Shown here: in pieces, positions 23,891-32,826 of the stretch
Numbering within the stretch: position 1 is the first letter of the stretch
How the letters are laid out: the number at the start of each line of letters is the position of its first letter
Source: a virus
Direction: 5' to 3' (one strand)
IMG/VR virus record: IMGVR_UViG_3300043787_000178
Coordinates: 1 to 33,154 of that record
DNA length: 33,154 bases
Program-made: the position numbers and the translations under genes
Notes under the pieces: generated by a model
Told to the model about the DNA's origin: nothing
Seen by the model: the letters and a program-made list of their open reading frames with translations, nothing else
Database searches by the model: none

Positions 23891-26140
23891 TTAATGCGCA
23901 GTCCAGCTACTACCATTACATAAAGCCTCTACGGTATTACTACCACTTCCTACGATATTAGCATTATATGTTACTGTAGTAGAATCTGTAACAATAGCTG
24001 TCTGTCCCTTTAAATTTCCTACGCATGATGGTAAATTAGCAAATACTTGTGGTACACTTCCTATTAATGATATTGCTGTACTTCCAAGTGATGAACTTGG
24101 AAATAATGTCGGCCCTCCAGCATTTGTCCCTGCCCCAGCAGCACCATACCATGAAGCTACTACATATTGAGTAACACCATTACGATTTCCAATAGTTACT
24201 TGTATTTGAGGAATAGAGGAACTATTTAGTTTTATAGTAGGACTGGTAAATACTGGTTGGTTGTTATAAAAATAATTTACTGGCACATCTAAAGTACAGG
24301 ACACAGGTTCAAAGACTGCACAAGAAACATCTAGAATCATAGTAGCCATTCTATTAGTATTATTAGGCCAGCTAAGAATTAAACGTCCTTGTAAATCTCC
24401 TGATTGTCCTGTTCCTGGTATGGCTTGTGCTATAACATAAGTTCCATCTGCTGAAATATTTTTATAACCTGTAACAATCATCGGTGGTTGTTTCTGTAGA
24501 TTAGAAGCTGTAGTTCCAGGATAATCTAAAGCTAACCAAGGTTCAACAGAATAAGTTCCTCCAGATGTTATATTTGGTATAGCGATACCATATAATCCTG
24601 CTCCTCCAGTTATCTGAATATTTCCTTCAGCTTGTACATTTCCAGTAGAACCTACTGCTATAGCATTAGGATTCGATCCTACAAACTCACCAAAAACATG
24701 AAGTTGACTTTCTACTATTTGCCCATTAATTGTAAGAAAAGAAGATGGAGCTACGTCCATATTACCTTTTAAATTAATCGTTCCATGATAAATAGTAGCT
24801 ACATTATCTATAAGTAGTCCGATTTGATTTGCTTCAATATTAAACCATAAATCAAAATCACTATATCCAAAACTAAAAGTTCCTCCATTTATAGTTAAAT
24901 GTAACTCATTTGTATTTCCAGTTATTGTTCCTCCTATACCATAACCAAAATGGACATTATGCATATACGTCCGCTCTGTCCATCCACCGGAAATATTTTC
25001 TAGTAGTACTCCATTAGCTCCTGTTCCCCAAGTATTTACCGCTGTTCCAGTACATCCTGATATTGTAAGATCCTCCCATGTAGAACCTTGAAGTGTCCCA
25101 GAATGGATACAATTTATAGCTGACGATGTTCCTACTAAGGAAAATCCACGTAATACTCCAGCTTTTTCTAATGTAAATGGCACCATTTGCCATCTAATAC
25201 CATCACCTGAACCAGTATAATTTAATACAGTTAATAAACTTCCTGCACCTATTAAAGATTGTGAAGGATTTAACATATTTATTGTTGTAGTATATGTATA
25301 TGTCCCTGCGGGTATTTGTACTATACATATATTATTACAATTTGAAAAAGCAGCATTTACCCAAGCACCTAGATCACTCCCTGAACACCAAGTAGGTGCT
25401 ATAGAGGTACTACATATTGTTGGATTATATATACCATTATCTGTTCCATTTACACTATTGGATGTAAATAATGTATTAGATGTATTATTCCATGCAAAAT
25501 AAGGACTAGCACTAAATCCTCCACTACCATTATTATAAGGTATTTGAGTACTATTTCCTGGAACTCCAAGATTTCCAAGTGCCTGCCATGAATTAGCAGG
25601 ACATGGACCTACATAACATCCTTTAAATAATCCAGAAGTAGTATTCCAATAAATACTCCCTGTACCACCATTAGCTTCATTATCTGAATAAGCTCTTTGC
25701 AAAGTAGGACCTGTGTTCACTACAGGTACTGTGAGATAACTACTAAGACTTGCACTAAGATTTTGCGATGTTCCTGTTACAAATATTAGTCCAGTACTAC
25801 AGTTTGCTGTTGTGGCATTAGGGCATATAATAAAGTTCCAACGGGAACCAGCGGGTGTTAATTTGGCATTATCATCGAGAGATATAGTGAAGGTTCCTAA
25901 ACTGTTTGTAGTAATAACATTATTTGGACTTGCTATAGGAACACCACTATTAAGCAAAGTTGCCGGATTACCAAAAGGGGGAACTATATTAATAGTAACC
26001 GTAGCATTACTCCATACCTGTATACTAGAATCAGTAAGGGTAGCAGTAACACTAGTACAGTTTCCGACACACTGACTATAAAGATTAGATGAAATAGAGA
26101 ATAGTATAAAAAGAAAAGTAATCCTTATAATATTTTTCAT
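23891..26140 (-). CDS. Secreted beta-helix/tail-spike-like protein
   Basis: About 749 residues from the ATG at 26140. It opens with a signal peptide, KNIIRITFLFILFSISSNL. A beta-domain then reads SVTATLTDSSIQVWSNATV and GTFTISLDDNAKLTPAGSRW, followed by SDNEANGGTGSIYWNTTSG. A right-handed beta-helix/pectate-lyase-like part follows (IPAGTYTYTTTINMLNPSQS, GSGDGIRW, and many short Gly-rich strands), the usual fold of phage tail spikes that bind or cut polysaccharide. The C-terminal end is rich in Thr, Ser and Cys. The frame is open to 26179, but the earlier Met lies in the preceding gene; the stop of that gene (26142) and this ATG are one base apart. A Sec signal on a tail-spike-like protein is unexpected. 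Confidence 0.75.
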   Translation of the reverse strand: MKNIIRITFLFILFSISSNLYSQCVGNCTSVTATLTDSSIQVWSNATVTINIVPPFGNPATLLNSGVPIASPNNVITTNSLGTFTISLDDNAKLTPAGSRWNFIICPNATTANCSTGLIFVTGTSQNLSASLSSYLTVPVVNTGPTLQRAYSDNEANGGTGSIYWNTTSGLFKGCYVGPCPANSWQALGNLGVPGNSTQIPYNNGSGGFSASPYFAWNNTSNTLFTSNSVNGTDNGIYNPTICSTSIAPTWCSGSDLGAWVNAAFSNCNNICIVQIPAGTYTYTTTINMLNPSQSLIGAGSLLTVLNYTGSGDGIRWQMVPFTLEKAGVLRGFSLVGTSSAINCIHSGTLQGSTWEDLTISGCTGTAVNTWGTGANGVLLENISGGWTERTYMHNVHFGYGIGGTITGNTNELHLTINGGTFSFGYSDFDLWFNIEANQIGLLIDNVATIYHGTINLKGNMDVAPSSFLTINGQIVESQLHVFGEFVGSNPNAIAVGSTGNVQAEGNIQITGGAGLYGIAIPNITSGGTYSVEPWLALDYPGTTASNLQKQPPMIVTGYKNISADGTYVIAQAIPGTGQSGDLQGRLILSWPNNTNRMATMILDVSCAVFEPVSCTLDVPVNYFYNNQPVFTSPTIKLNSSSIPQIQVTIGNRNGVTQYVVASWYGAAGAGTNAGGPTLFPSSSLGSTAISLIGSVPQVFANLPSCVGNLKGQTAIVTDSTTVTYNANIVGSGSNTVEALCNGSSWTAH

Positions 26141-26141
26141 A

Positions 26142-28706
26142 TTAGAATCCATCACATCCAAATACAATAGTATCTCCACTAGTTGCAGTCATCTTAAGAT
26201 TTACACCAGTCGTTGTAGTGGCTGATTGCCTAATAGCTACAGTAGGAACATTTGTTAAATCTGAATACCAACAAACAAATCCATTAGCTGGGGAAAATGG
26301 CAAAGAACTAAAATTAAGGCTAATAGTACAAGCAGAACTAGTTCCTATTACAAAAGAACCATAAGTAGGACCACCCTTCAAAGTTGTTTCAGAACAGCCA
26401 TTATTAGAAGTAAATAATGTCCCTACAGATGTGTATAATGCTGAAGAATTTATAGCAAGAACTGGTCCACTCATTCCAGAGCCATCGGTATTTATACATG
26501 TATTCTCAATTATAGGATGTGTTAAATTCCCATGCTCATACGTAATCATAGCATCTGAGCATTTGGCTCCGGTGATATTATCTATTAATGCATTCCCAGA
26601 CCCTATACCGAAATCAACACTATCAAGTCTTATATTAGTACAAGTAGAACCAAAACCAGCAGTTCCTATAGTAATTCCTACTCCTCCCGTATTAAAAGCA
26701 TGAAAACCAGTATTAAATGTTCCCGATGTATTATAGGTATTATAAGCCTCTTGAAATGAAGCCTGTCTAGAAACATCACCACATACATCTATATCAGTAG
26801 CAAAATATTCTGCATGTAAATGATCAAATTGAAAAGTAGAACCGGCAATACAAAAGGCACATCCTTGTGTAGCTCCACTACCTACCATCTGTGGAATACC
26901 TGAACCACCACCTACAGACTTATCGGCTATACTTATTGTTATATGTCCTTTAAATCTTCCTGGTCCTTGATTATTAGCAATACCTGTAACAAGTAACCCC
27001 ATAAAATTATTATTTTGACATGGATCAGGTGATATTGTGGCTACAGAAGTACCACCACCACAGGACATAAGTGTATTAATAGGAACTGTCCCTGTAGAAC
27101 ATCCTGCACTTCCAATATTACAAGAACATCCACCTGTCTTAGTACAATATTCAGGATTTATATTTCCACTAAAAGGCCCAGAACCCATAGAATTAGTATC
27201 CCCACTAGCTGTTCCTCCGTAAGCTCCTGATTGGTCCCAACGAGCATAATAGTCCATACAATTAGCAATATGCATACCACCTGGACCAAAGCCCGTTTCT
27301 TCTTCTCCTTGTGCTTGAACAAAACCTCCAGAGGCAGGAAAGAAGTGGCAGTTAATTACATAACCATCCATATAAGCATCATATGCTCCGCCTCCGCCTC
27401 CTGTTCCTAAAGCTACTACTGGAGTTTCTAAATTAGCAGTTCCAGTACATCCTGAGTTACATGATCCTGTGACACCACTTACAACCCATAATGTAAATAT
27501 TTGTGGAGAAGTTGTTTGTGTTACCGCCTTTACAAACCAAGCATTATTCTCAGATACTACATTACTTCCATATATGTGTATAATGCGATTTGTTTGTAAA
27601 GCATTTAAATCTGTTGTAGTAACATCAAAAGGTGTACCTGAAACTGTTACAGTAGCTACATTACCTGAGACAACAAAACTTGTTAATGTCCCTACCTGTG
27701 CTTGAAATCCACCATTAAAACAAATATCTAAAGCTGGATTACAAGGACCAATAAAAGAATTTGATGGATTTTGTAAATTTGAATTCCCTCCCATTCCTAC
27801 CATATGGACAGTATTAGGAATTTCAAAAGTACTCATACCATCTAACTTCATCCAATGATATCCTAAATGACTATCTTCAAATATCCCACTCATTCCAGTA
27901 AGGGGCTGTCTGGAGCATGTTTGTATTCCGGTCATATCATCTATAATATGAAGAGACACACCACCAGCACCGAAAGTACTAACAATATTGTGTATTGCCA
28001 CACATTCATCAGTATATAATGAACATACTGTACTAGACCCACACCATGAGGAAACGGCTATGGAATAATTAAGTGGATCTAAAGATGTAGCTAATAGTCC
28101 TCCCCCCACCGGTTGTCCTTGTGCCATATTATTAACAGCAGTTCCACTTGTACTAATCCAATTAGTATTAGTAGAACAAGGATTAGCTATACAAAGGTGA
28201 ATAGTATTATCAGTAAGATTATAATAAGCACTCCCTAACCCAGACACAGCCGCTTCTGGATTGGCAAAGAGTCTTGGATATTGAAAAGCACTTGCTGCGA
28301 TAGTAGGGAGAGTATTATTTATTTGAGTTGATAAATTAATAGTTGATCCATATACATCCTGTAATGATGTACTACATGAATTATTCGCCTGAGCACAGAC
28401 AGTAAAAGCCCATAAGGAACCAGTAGGAAAAATAGTGTGATCATCAGTGAGAGTAATTGTAAATGTCCCTGAGCCACTCATTGTACTCTGTACAACACAA
28501 GGAAGTGAACTACCTCCCATATTTACACCATTTACTTTATACTGATTACATGCAATAGTTCCAGTAATAGGTGTAAGAGTAGCTATTACTGTCCCATTAG
28601 CGTAAGGAAAACCATCTGGACTTACAATGGTGGCAGTAACAGATGTACCGAAAGAAAAACCACTTAAAAAAAGTAATAAACTACAAAGAGTAAACAGTTT
28701 TCTCAT
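26142..28706 (-). CDS. Secreted paralogue of the tail-spike-like protein
   Basis: The 854 residues start with a signal peptide, MRKLFTLCSLLLFLSGFSFG, then SVTATIVSPDGFPYANGTV and GTFTITLTDDHTIFPTGSLW. This is the same N-terminal domain as in the next protein downstream, including a repeated pattern with AYYNLTDNTIHLCIANPCS (compare SIYWNTTSGLFKGCYVGPCP). The rest is Gly, Ser and Thr rich with many cysteines (CGGGTS, CSCNIGSAGC), a long beta-rich receptor-binding or adhesin-like body. Paired cysteines suit an exported, oxidised protein. The 5' end overlaps the preceding gene by 26 bp. Confidence 0.75.
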   Translation of the reverse strand: MRKLFTLCSLLLFLSGFSFGTSVTATIVSPDGFPYANGTVIATLTPITGTIACNQYKVNGVNMGGSSLPCVVQSTMSGSGTFTITLTDDHTIFPTGSLWAFTVCAQANNSCSTSLQDVYGSTINLSTQINNTLPTIAASAFQYPRLFANPEAAVSGLGSAYYNLTDNTIHLCIANPCSTNTNWISTSGTAVNNMAQGQPVGGGLLATSLDPLNYSIAVSSWCGSSTVCSLYTDECVAIHNIVSTFGAGGVSLHIIDDMTGIQTCSRQPLTGMSGIFEDSHLGYHWMKLDGMSTFEIPNTVHMVGMGGNSNLQNPSNSFIGPCNPALDICFNGGFQAQVGTLTSFVVSGNVATVTVSGTPFDVTTTDLNALQTNRIIHIYGSNVVSENNAWFVKAVTQTTSPQIFTLWVVSGVTGSCNSGCTGTANLETPVVALGTGGGGGAYDAYMDGYVINCHFFPASGGFVQAQGEEETGFGPGGMHIANCMDYYARWDQSGAYGGTASGDTNSMGSGPFSGNINPEYCTKTGGCSCNIGSAGCSTGTVPINTLMSCGGGTSVATISPDPCQNNNFMGLLVTGIANNQGPGRFKGHITISIADKSVGGGSGIPQMVGSGATQGCAFCIAGSTFQFDHLHAEYFATDIDVCGDVSRQASFQEAYNTYNTSGTFNTGFHAFNTGGVGITIGTAGFGSTCTNIRLDSVDFGIGSGNALIDNITGAKCSDAMITYEHGNLTHPIIENTCINTDGSGMSGPVLAINSSALYTSVGTLFTSNNGCSETTLKGGPTYGSFVIGTSSACTISLNFSSLPFSPANGFVCWYSDLTNVPTVAIRQSATTTTGVNLKMTATSGDTIVFGCDGF

Positions 28707-29064
28707 ACTCTCCCCAATCTAATCCTAGTTCGTGACATAGTTGACGTTCGATATTTTCTGCAAATCGGTGTTCTCGTCGGTAAGGTGCTTTAGAATCGTC
28801 ACCTGGTTCACTAGTAAGATCGTCCTCAGCACGGTTGGCTTCGTATTGTTTATCAAAGGCTGCAATATCCGGTTCTTCTATACCACGGATACGACAAACA
28901 TAATATTCACATAGTTCATGAACAGCGACAAGTAGTTCTTTATATGTGTCGCCCATATCCGAAACGGTTACGAGCAGTTTGTTGTTAGGCAGTTCTTGAT
29001 AGTCTCCAACTGTTTCATAACGTTGTTCGTTATGGGGAATAGTTTTAATAGTTATATTTAACAT
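28681..29064 (-). CDS. Hypothetical protein with HELCE motif
   Basis: The 127 residues include VAVHELCEYYVC at about 46-57, reminiscent of the HExxx core of small zinc proteins, and a later PYRREHRFAENIERQL helix. The HExxH signature of zincins is not present. The gene lies in the late operon between the ATP-grasp-hypothetical pair and the secreted proteins, so a virion-assembly or processing role is possible but unproven. Confidence 0.55.
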   Translation of the reverse strand: MLNITIKTIPHNEQRYETVGDYQELPNNKLLVTVSDMGDTYKELLVAVHELCEYYVCRIRGIEEPDIAAFDKQYEANRAEDDLTSEPGDDSKAPYRREHRFAENIERQLCHELGLDWGEYEKTVYSL

Positions 29065-29066
29065 AG

Positions 29067-29726
29067 TTATGTAAGAATAATATTAGATTTTGGAGTTACA
29101 CCACCACCTGCTGTTATTTGATCGAAGATATTCTGTGTTTGTATTGTATAAACACCATCAGACATTACCCAATTCTCCCACTGTACCATACTTAGCCCTA
29201 AACCATAAAAATGTTTTTCTAAAGTATTCCCCCAGAAATAATCTAACTCTACAACTAAAATTTCACCTAGATTACCAATCTTCATTAATGTAGGTAATTT
29301 AACCTGTGTAATAACATCTCCACCTAAATTTTCTGGTTTATTATTTATTTGTTTTCCACCTTGAAAAGTATTATATGTTGATATAGATTGCAATGGTCCA
29401 GGAGGATTTTCTGTATCTAAATAACGATAAGACCATCCTATACCACCTTTTCCATTAGGAAATGTGGGGCTATTAAATTGTTTATAACTAGTAAAATCCG
29501 TCCAGCCATTTGGACCTTCAGTATAATTTTGATATATATACTTAGAATCATAAGCATCAATATCCCAAGGAAATCCACCAATTCCCTTGATTAACCATAA
29601 CCAACCTTGTTGCCAATAATTATAAACTGGATTAACTCCAGCTTGTTTGCTTGCTATATGATTAATACTATTAAACTGTGGTCCTGTTGACATAAAATTT
29701 AACATATCATAAATCATCTCAACCAC
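29067..29726 (-). CDS. Hypothetical late protein (219 residues)
   Basis: The residues are rich in aromatic and Gly, Asn and Pro, with WQQGWLWLIKGIGGFPWDID and GWSYRYLDTENPPGP. It resembles a small extracellular or virion-associated beta protein, but I recognise no family. The frame starts inside the ATP-grasp stop region (overlap 13 bp). The alternative start is MIYDMLNFMS, three codons later. Confidence 0.55.
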   Translation of the reverse strand: MVEMIYDMLNFMSTGPQFNSINHIASKQAGVNPVYNYWQQGWLWLIKGIGGFPWDIDAYDSKYIYQNYTEGPNGWTDFTSYKQFNSPTFPNGKGGIGWSYRYLDTENPPGPLQSISTYNTFQGGKQINNKPENLGGDVITQVKLPTLMKIGNLGEILVVELDYFWGNTLEKHFYGLGLSMVQWENWVMSDGVYTIQTQNIFDQITAGGGVTPKSNIILT

Positions 29727-30991
29727 CCCTGACTATCAAGAATACGATATCTCTCCGTAATACTCTTCTCTAAGTCCGTCCTATACTGCGCATCCGGTAT
29801 TTGTATCTTCTTCACCATCTCCGTCATTTTCCCAAACACCCCTTGTAATGAACTACTGGACTGTATAGGAACGCACACAAACCCTGACACACCAGCAGTA
29901 ACAAGAGAATCATGTTTATCAAGGCAACAATCATATAGAAAACAATTTTTAATACAATCATCTTCTTCTAGTCCTTCTATCGGCACTCCATCTGGATGGT
30001 GGTTCTTAATCTCCGATGGATACGGAGGAATAGAGATACGAGTTCCGGCAGCATACGTATTAGATAAACGATATTCAGGCATACCACCAGTTGCGATACT
30101 ACCAAGAAAATCTCCCAAGCCACCTTCAAATAACGAAAATAACGTTGAAGTACAATCATAACCAAATCTAGGTGTCCATTCGAGGCCATATAATTTACTG
30201 TCACTAACAATAGAATTTAGGTCTATATACCCACGAAATCCATATTCTTGTAAAAATTCTTTAGTCTTTCCTAGCCCCTCCCGAAATACAAATGGTGGAT
30301 TGTCATTATCATAAATGAACTCCAAATTCCCAGCACATCCAGTATTCGGGCCTCTATTATCATTCATCAACTTCTTCTCTTCCAATGTCCCACTAATCAA
30401 GAAGAACTCTTCCCCATTAAACCATGCTTCGGTGCTAATCTCGGTCCCCTGAACAACTTCCTGTAAAATGAACTCTGCCCCTTTGGAGATTCCACCGAGC
30501 TTATCGAGATAGAGCAACATGTCCTCGGGAGACTTACTAACATACGTCGAAGCTGTGTCCTGATCCTGCCCACCATTAGGTTTGAACACAAATGTTTTAT
30601 TAGTTTTCTTGATAAACCGTTTGGCAGTTCCAAGGTCATTAAATGTTTCATAAAAAGGAACTCCTATGTCACACTGTTCCATTACTTCAATACCAAGAAG
30701 TCTATTATCCTCTAGTTCACTATGTATATCTCCATCCCCAAGACAAGGGACTCCGAGTTTACAAACTTCTTCTGCAATATGCGGACGGCCAGTGAGATCA
30801 AATAGTACAAGATCATATTTCTTAAAATCAGGTTTTGCCCTGAGTGGCGCTTTTATTATGCCACTCAGGACATTGCTGTAATCATCATAGTGTGATTGTA
30901 ACCATATATCAACCTGATGGCCTTCTTCTTGTAATTGAAGAGAAAACCAGCTTCCGTACATTGTATAAGTTACAATTAATATTTTCGCCAT
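29714..30991 (-). CDS. ATP-grasp enzyme, GARS/PurD-like
   Basis: The 425 residues have the ATP-grasp plan of the phosphoribosylglycinamide-synthetase type. The N-terminal domain is Rossmann-like (AKILIVTYTMYGSWFSLQLQ, YDLVLFDLTGRPHIAEEV). The ATP-binding part has TFVFKPNGGQDQDTAST and ILQEVVQGTEISTEAWFNGE. The catalytic site shows NDNRGPNTGCAGNLEF, like the GPNTGGMG of PurD, and YGLEWTPRFGYD supplies the acidic metal ligands. Such enzymes ligate a carboxylate to an amine. Lying among virion-protein genes in a phage is unusual. The substrate cannot be told, and no purine genes are nearby. Start ATG 30991. Confidence 0.85.
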   Translation of the reverse strand: MAKILIVTYTMYGSWFSLQLQEEGHQVDIWLQSHYDDYSNVLSGIIKAPLRAKPDFKKYDLVLFDLTGRPHIAEEVCKLGVPCLGDGDIHSELEDNRLLGIEVMEQCDIGVPFYETFNDLGTAKRFIKKTNKTFVFKPNGGQDQDTASTYVSKSPEDMLLYLDKLGGISKGAEFILQEVVQGTEISTEAWFNGEEFFLISGTLEEKKLMNDNRGPNTGCAGNLEFIYDNDNPPFVFREGLGKTKEFLQEYGFRGYIDLNSIVSDSKLYGLEWTPRFGYDCTSTLFSLFEGGLGDFLGSIATGGMPEYRLSNTYAAGTRISIPPYPSEIKNHHPDGVPIEGLEEDDCIKNCFLYDCCLDKHDSLVTAGVSGFVCVPIQSSSSLQGVFGKMTEMVKKIQIPDAQYRTDLEKSITERYRILDSQGWLR

Positions 30992-31012
30992 GATGTTTAT
31001 AAGGATAACTTA

Positions 31013-31216
31013 CTATACAGGCCGTTTGTTAACAACATCTCCATCAGTATGCGCAGGCTCGACATTCTTTGTACTAGTTGTCATATTCGCACCTGAATTA
31101 CTACCGTGTGCATGGATCCCAACAGGCCCGCCATTGTCACCGCAGCCTGTGTTATGTGAGATGCGTTTGATATTTGCCTTAACTTCGTCTGTCGTGTGTT
31201 CGTGAGGGGCAGTCAT
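31013..31216 (-). CDS. Small His/Thr-rich protein
   Basis: The 67 residues contain APHEHTTDEV and VGIHAHGSNSGANMTTST with several histidines. A GGAGAAG ribosome site sits before ATG 31216. Function unknown; it could be a small virion or metal-binding component. Confidence 0.5.
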   Translation of the reverse strand: MTAPHEHTTDEVKANIKRISHNTGCGDNGGPVGIHAHGSNSGANMTTSTKNVEPAHTDGDVVNKRPV

Positions 31217-31222
31217 GATTTA

Positions 31223-32821
31223 TTACTTCTCCTGTGTTTTATTTTGTTGCCGATACTTTACTTCATCTGGGTGTTGTTTATAATATTCATCCTCTACGGC
31301 TTTTTGTTCTTCTACAATTTCCTTGTCTTGTTTCTCAATATAAACTTTTAATTCATCTCTAGTAGCACTGATACCTTTCACAGTTCCTAATGTGCCAGCA
31401 CGGATATAATTCTCATATAATCTCATACCTTCCGTACTGGTCATTACCTTTGCAAGACGATTTAATACCAATGCTGAGCCAGATAACTTCATGGCTGCAT
31501 TAAGTGTTATTCCATTACGAAAAGGTACAATAAACCCAAGATTAAGAAATCGACCAACACCACTCTGTTGTCCACCTGTCTTATCGACTAATTGAGCAAA
31601 CTCTTCGATTTTCTTAAAACGTTCTTCTCCGTACAATGCTTTAAGTTTATCTTCACCTATATCATTAAAAGCATCTGTAAGTTTCTTACCTACAAACTGT
31701 GTGGTCTGTTTCTGAGTTCCCTTAGAAATAGGATCAGTTTTTCCAGTAAGAGTCTCCTGTAATACATCCCGCATTACTCTAGTCCTAGTAGAACTAAGAG
31801 TCTTAGGGGCATGTTCTTCAAGAGTACTTACCATCTTACGAACATCCTCAATAGGAGCATCAGAACGTATATACCCACCTATAAGTTCAGGTTTATTAGT
31901 TTTAATAATCTGATTCGCTAATTGGGTCTTAAACTCTGCCTCATATGCCGCCACAGCAGCATTAGCAGCTTTCTTTTCTGCTACAGTCTTTGCTAAGGCT
32001 TGTCTTTCATATATGGCCCCATCACCACTGGCAACCTTAGATATTGACCTATAAGTATCTTGTAATAACTTCCCCATCTCCTCAGTAGTACCACTGAAAC
32101 GACTAAAACCTTTTGCTAGTTTTTCAGTAGCACCAATAAGTTGAGAGTTTTGTTGTAACTTAGCTTTATTCCATATTCCAGCAGAAGGGGCAAGGTTAGC
32201 AAGAATATCTTCTACATATTTAGTAATCTTTCCACCATTTAATTCTGATGGAAAGAATTTAATCCCATTAATAATTTCAGCATGTGGGATTTTGTTTAAT
32301 AATTTAAAAAATAACCCTCCACCATATCTCCCAGCACCTTCTAACCCAGCTTGTTTAATACCCTCTCCTAAAATATATTTAACTGTATTATAATTGGTAT
32401 CTGCTTTATCACCAGTAGGAATATTATCCCCACTACGATTAAATACTAACCGTTGTATAATCTCATTCCCACTAGCACCAGCCATGCCACCCAAGGCTGA
32501 CATACCAACACCAACAGGATTCGTTTTCTTACCCGCAGCCGCTCCAAATCCTGCACCACCTGCTGCTGGTAATCCCTTACTAACAGCATCCACAGCATTA
32601 AGACCCATGCTTTTATTAGCATCTACCATACTATGTTGCATAGCAGAGGCTTGTGGTTGATAGGGCTGGAATGTACTAGTAGGCTTACTATCTTTGGGCG
32701 CACCTATACCTTTCTTCTTAAAGTACGCAACAGCCTTGTCTTTAGTTGTCCCAGCAGGAAACTTATATGTTTTCTTATCTGGTCCAACTACAGTAACTTG
32801 TTGTTCTTGTGTCTCAGGCAT
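31223..32821 (-). CDS. Probable internal virion/ejection protein
   Basis: The 532 residues start with the small domain TVVGPDKKTYKFPAGTTKDKAVAYFKKKGIG, common at the N-terminus of large internal virion proteins of podovirus-type phages. A Gly/Ala-rich membrane-compatible segment follows (GAGFGAAAGKKTNPVGVGMS, about residues 88-118), then long amphipathic helices and an acidic coiled C-terminus. The family role is ejection into the host with the genome. No lysozyme motif is evident. It lies just 5 bp downstream of the partial coiled-coil gene. Confidence 0.6.
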   Translation of the reverse strand: MPETQEQQVTVVGPDKKTYKFPAGTTKDKAVAYFKKKGIGAPKDSKPTSTFQPYQPQASAMQHSMVDANKSMGLNAVDAVSKGLPAAGGAGFGAAAGKKTNPVGVGMSALGGMAGASGNEIIQRLVFNRSGDNIPTGDKADTNYNTVKYILGEGIKQAGLEGAGRYGGGLFFKLLNKIPHAEIINGIKFFPSELNGGKITKYVEDILANLAPSAGIWNKAKLQQNSQLIGATEKLAKGFSRFSGTTEEMGKLLQDTYRSISKVASGDGAIYERQALAKTVAEKKAANAAVAAYEAEFKTQLANQIIKTNKPELIGGYIRSDAPIEDVRKMVSTLEEHAPKTLSSTRTRVMRDVLQETLTGKTDPISKGTQKQTTQFVGKKLTDAFNDIGEDKLKALYGEERFKKIEEFAQLVDKTGGQQSGVGRFLNLGFIVPFRNGITLNAAMKLSGSALVLNRLAKVMTSTEGMRLYENYIRAGTLGTVKGISATRDELKVYIEKQDKEIVEEQKAVEDEYYKQHPDEVKYRQQNKTQEK

Positions 32822-32826
32822 ATATT

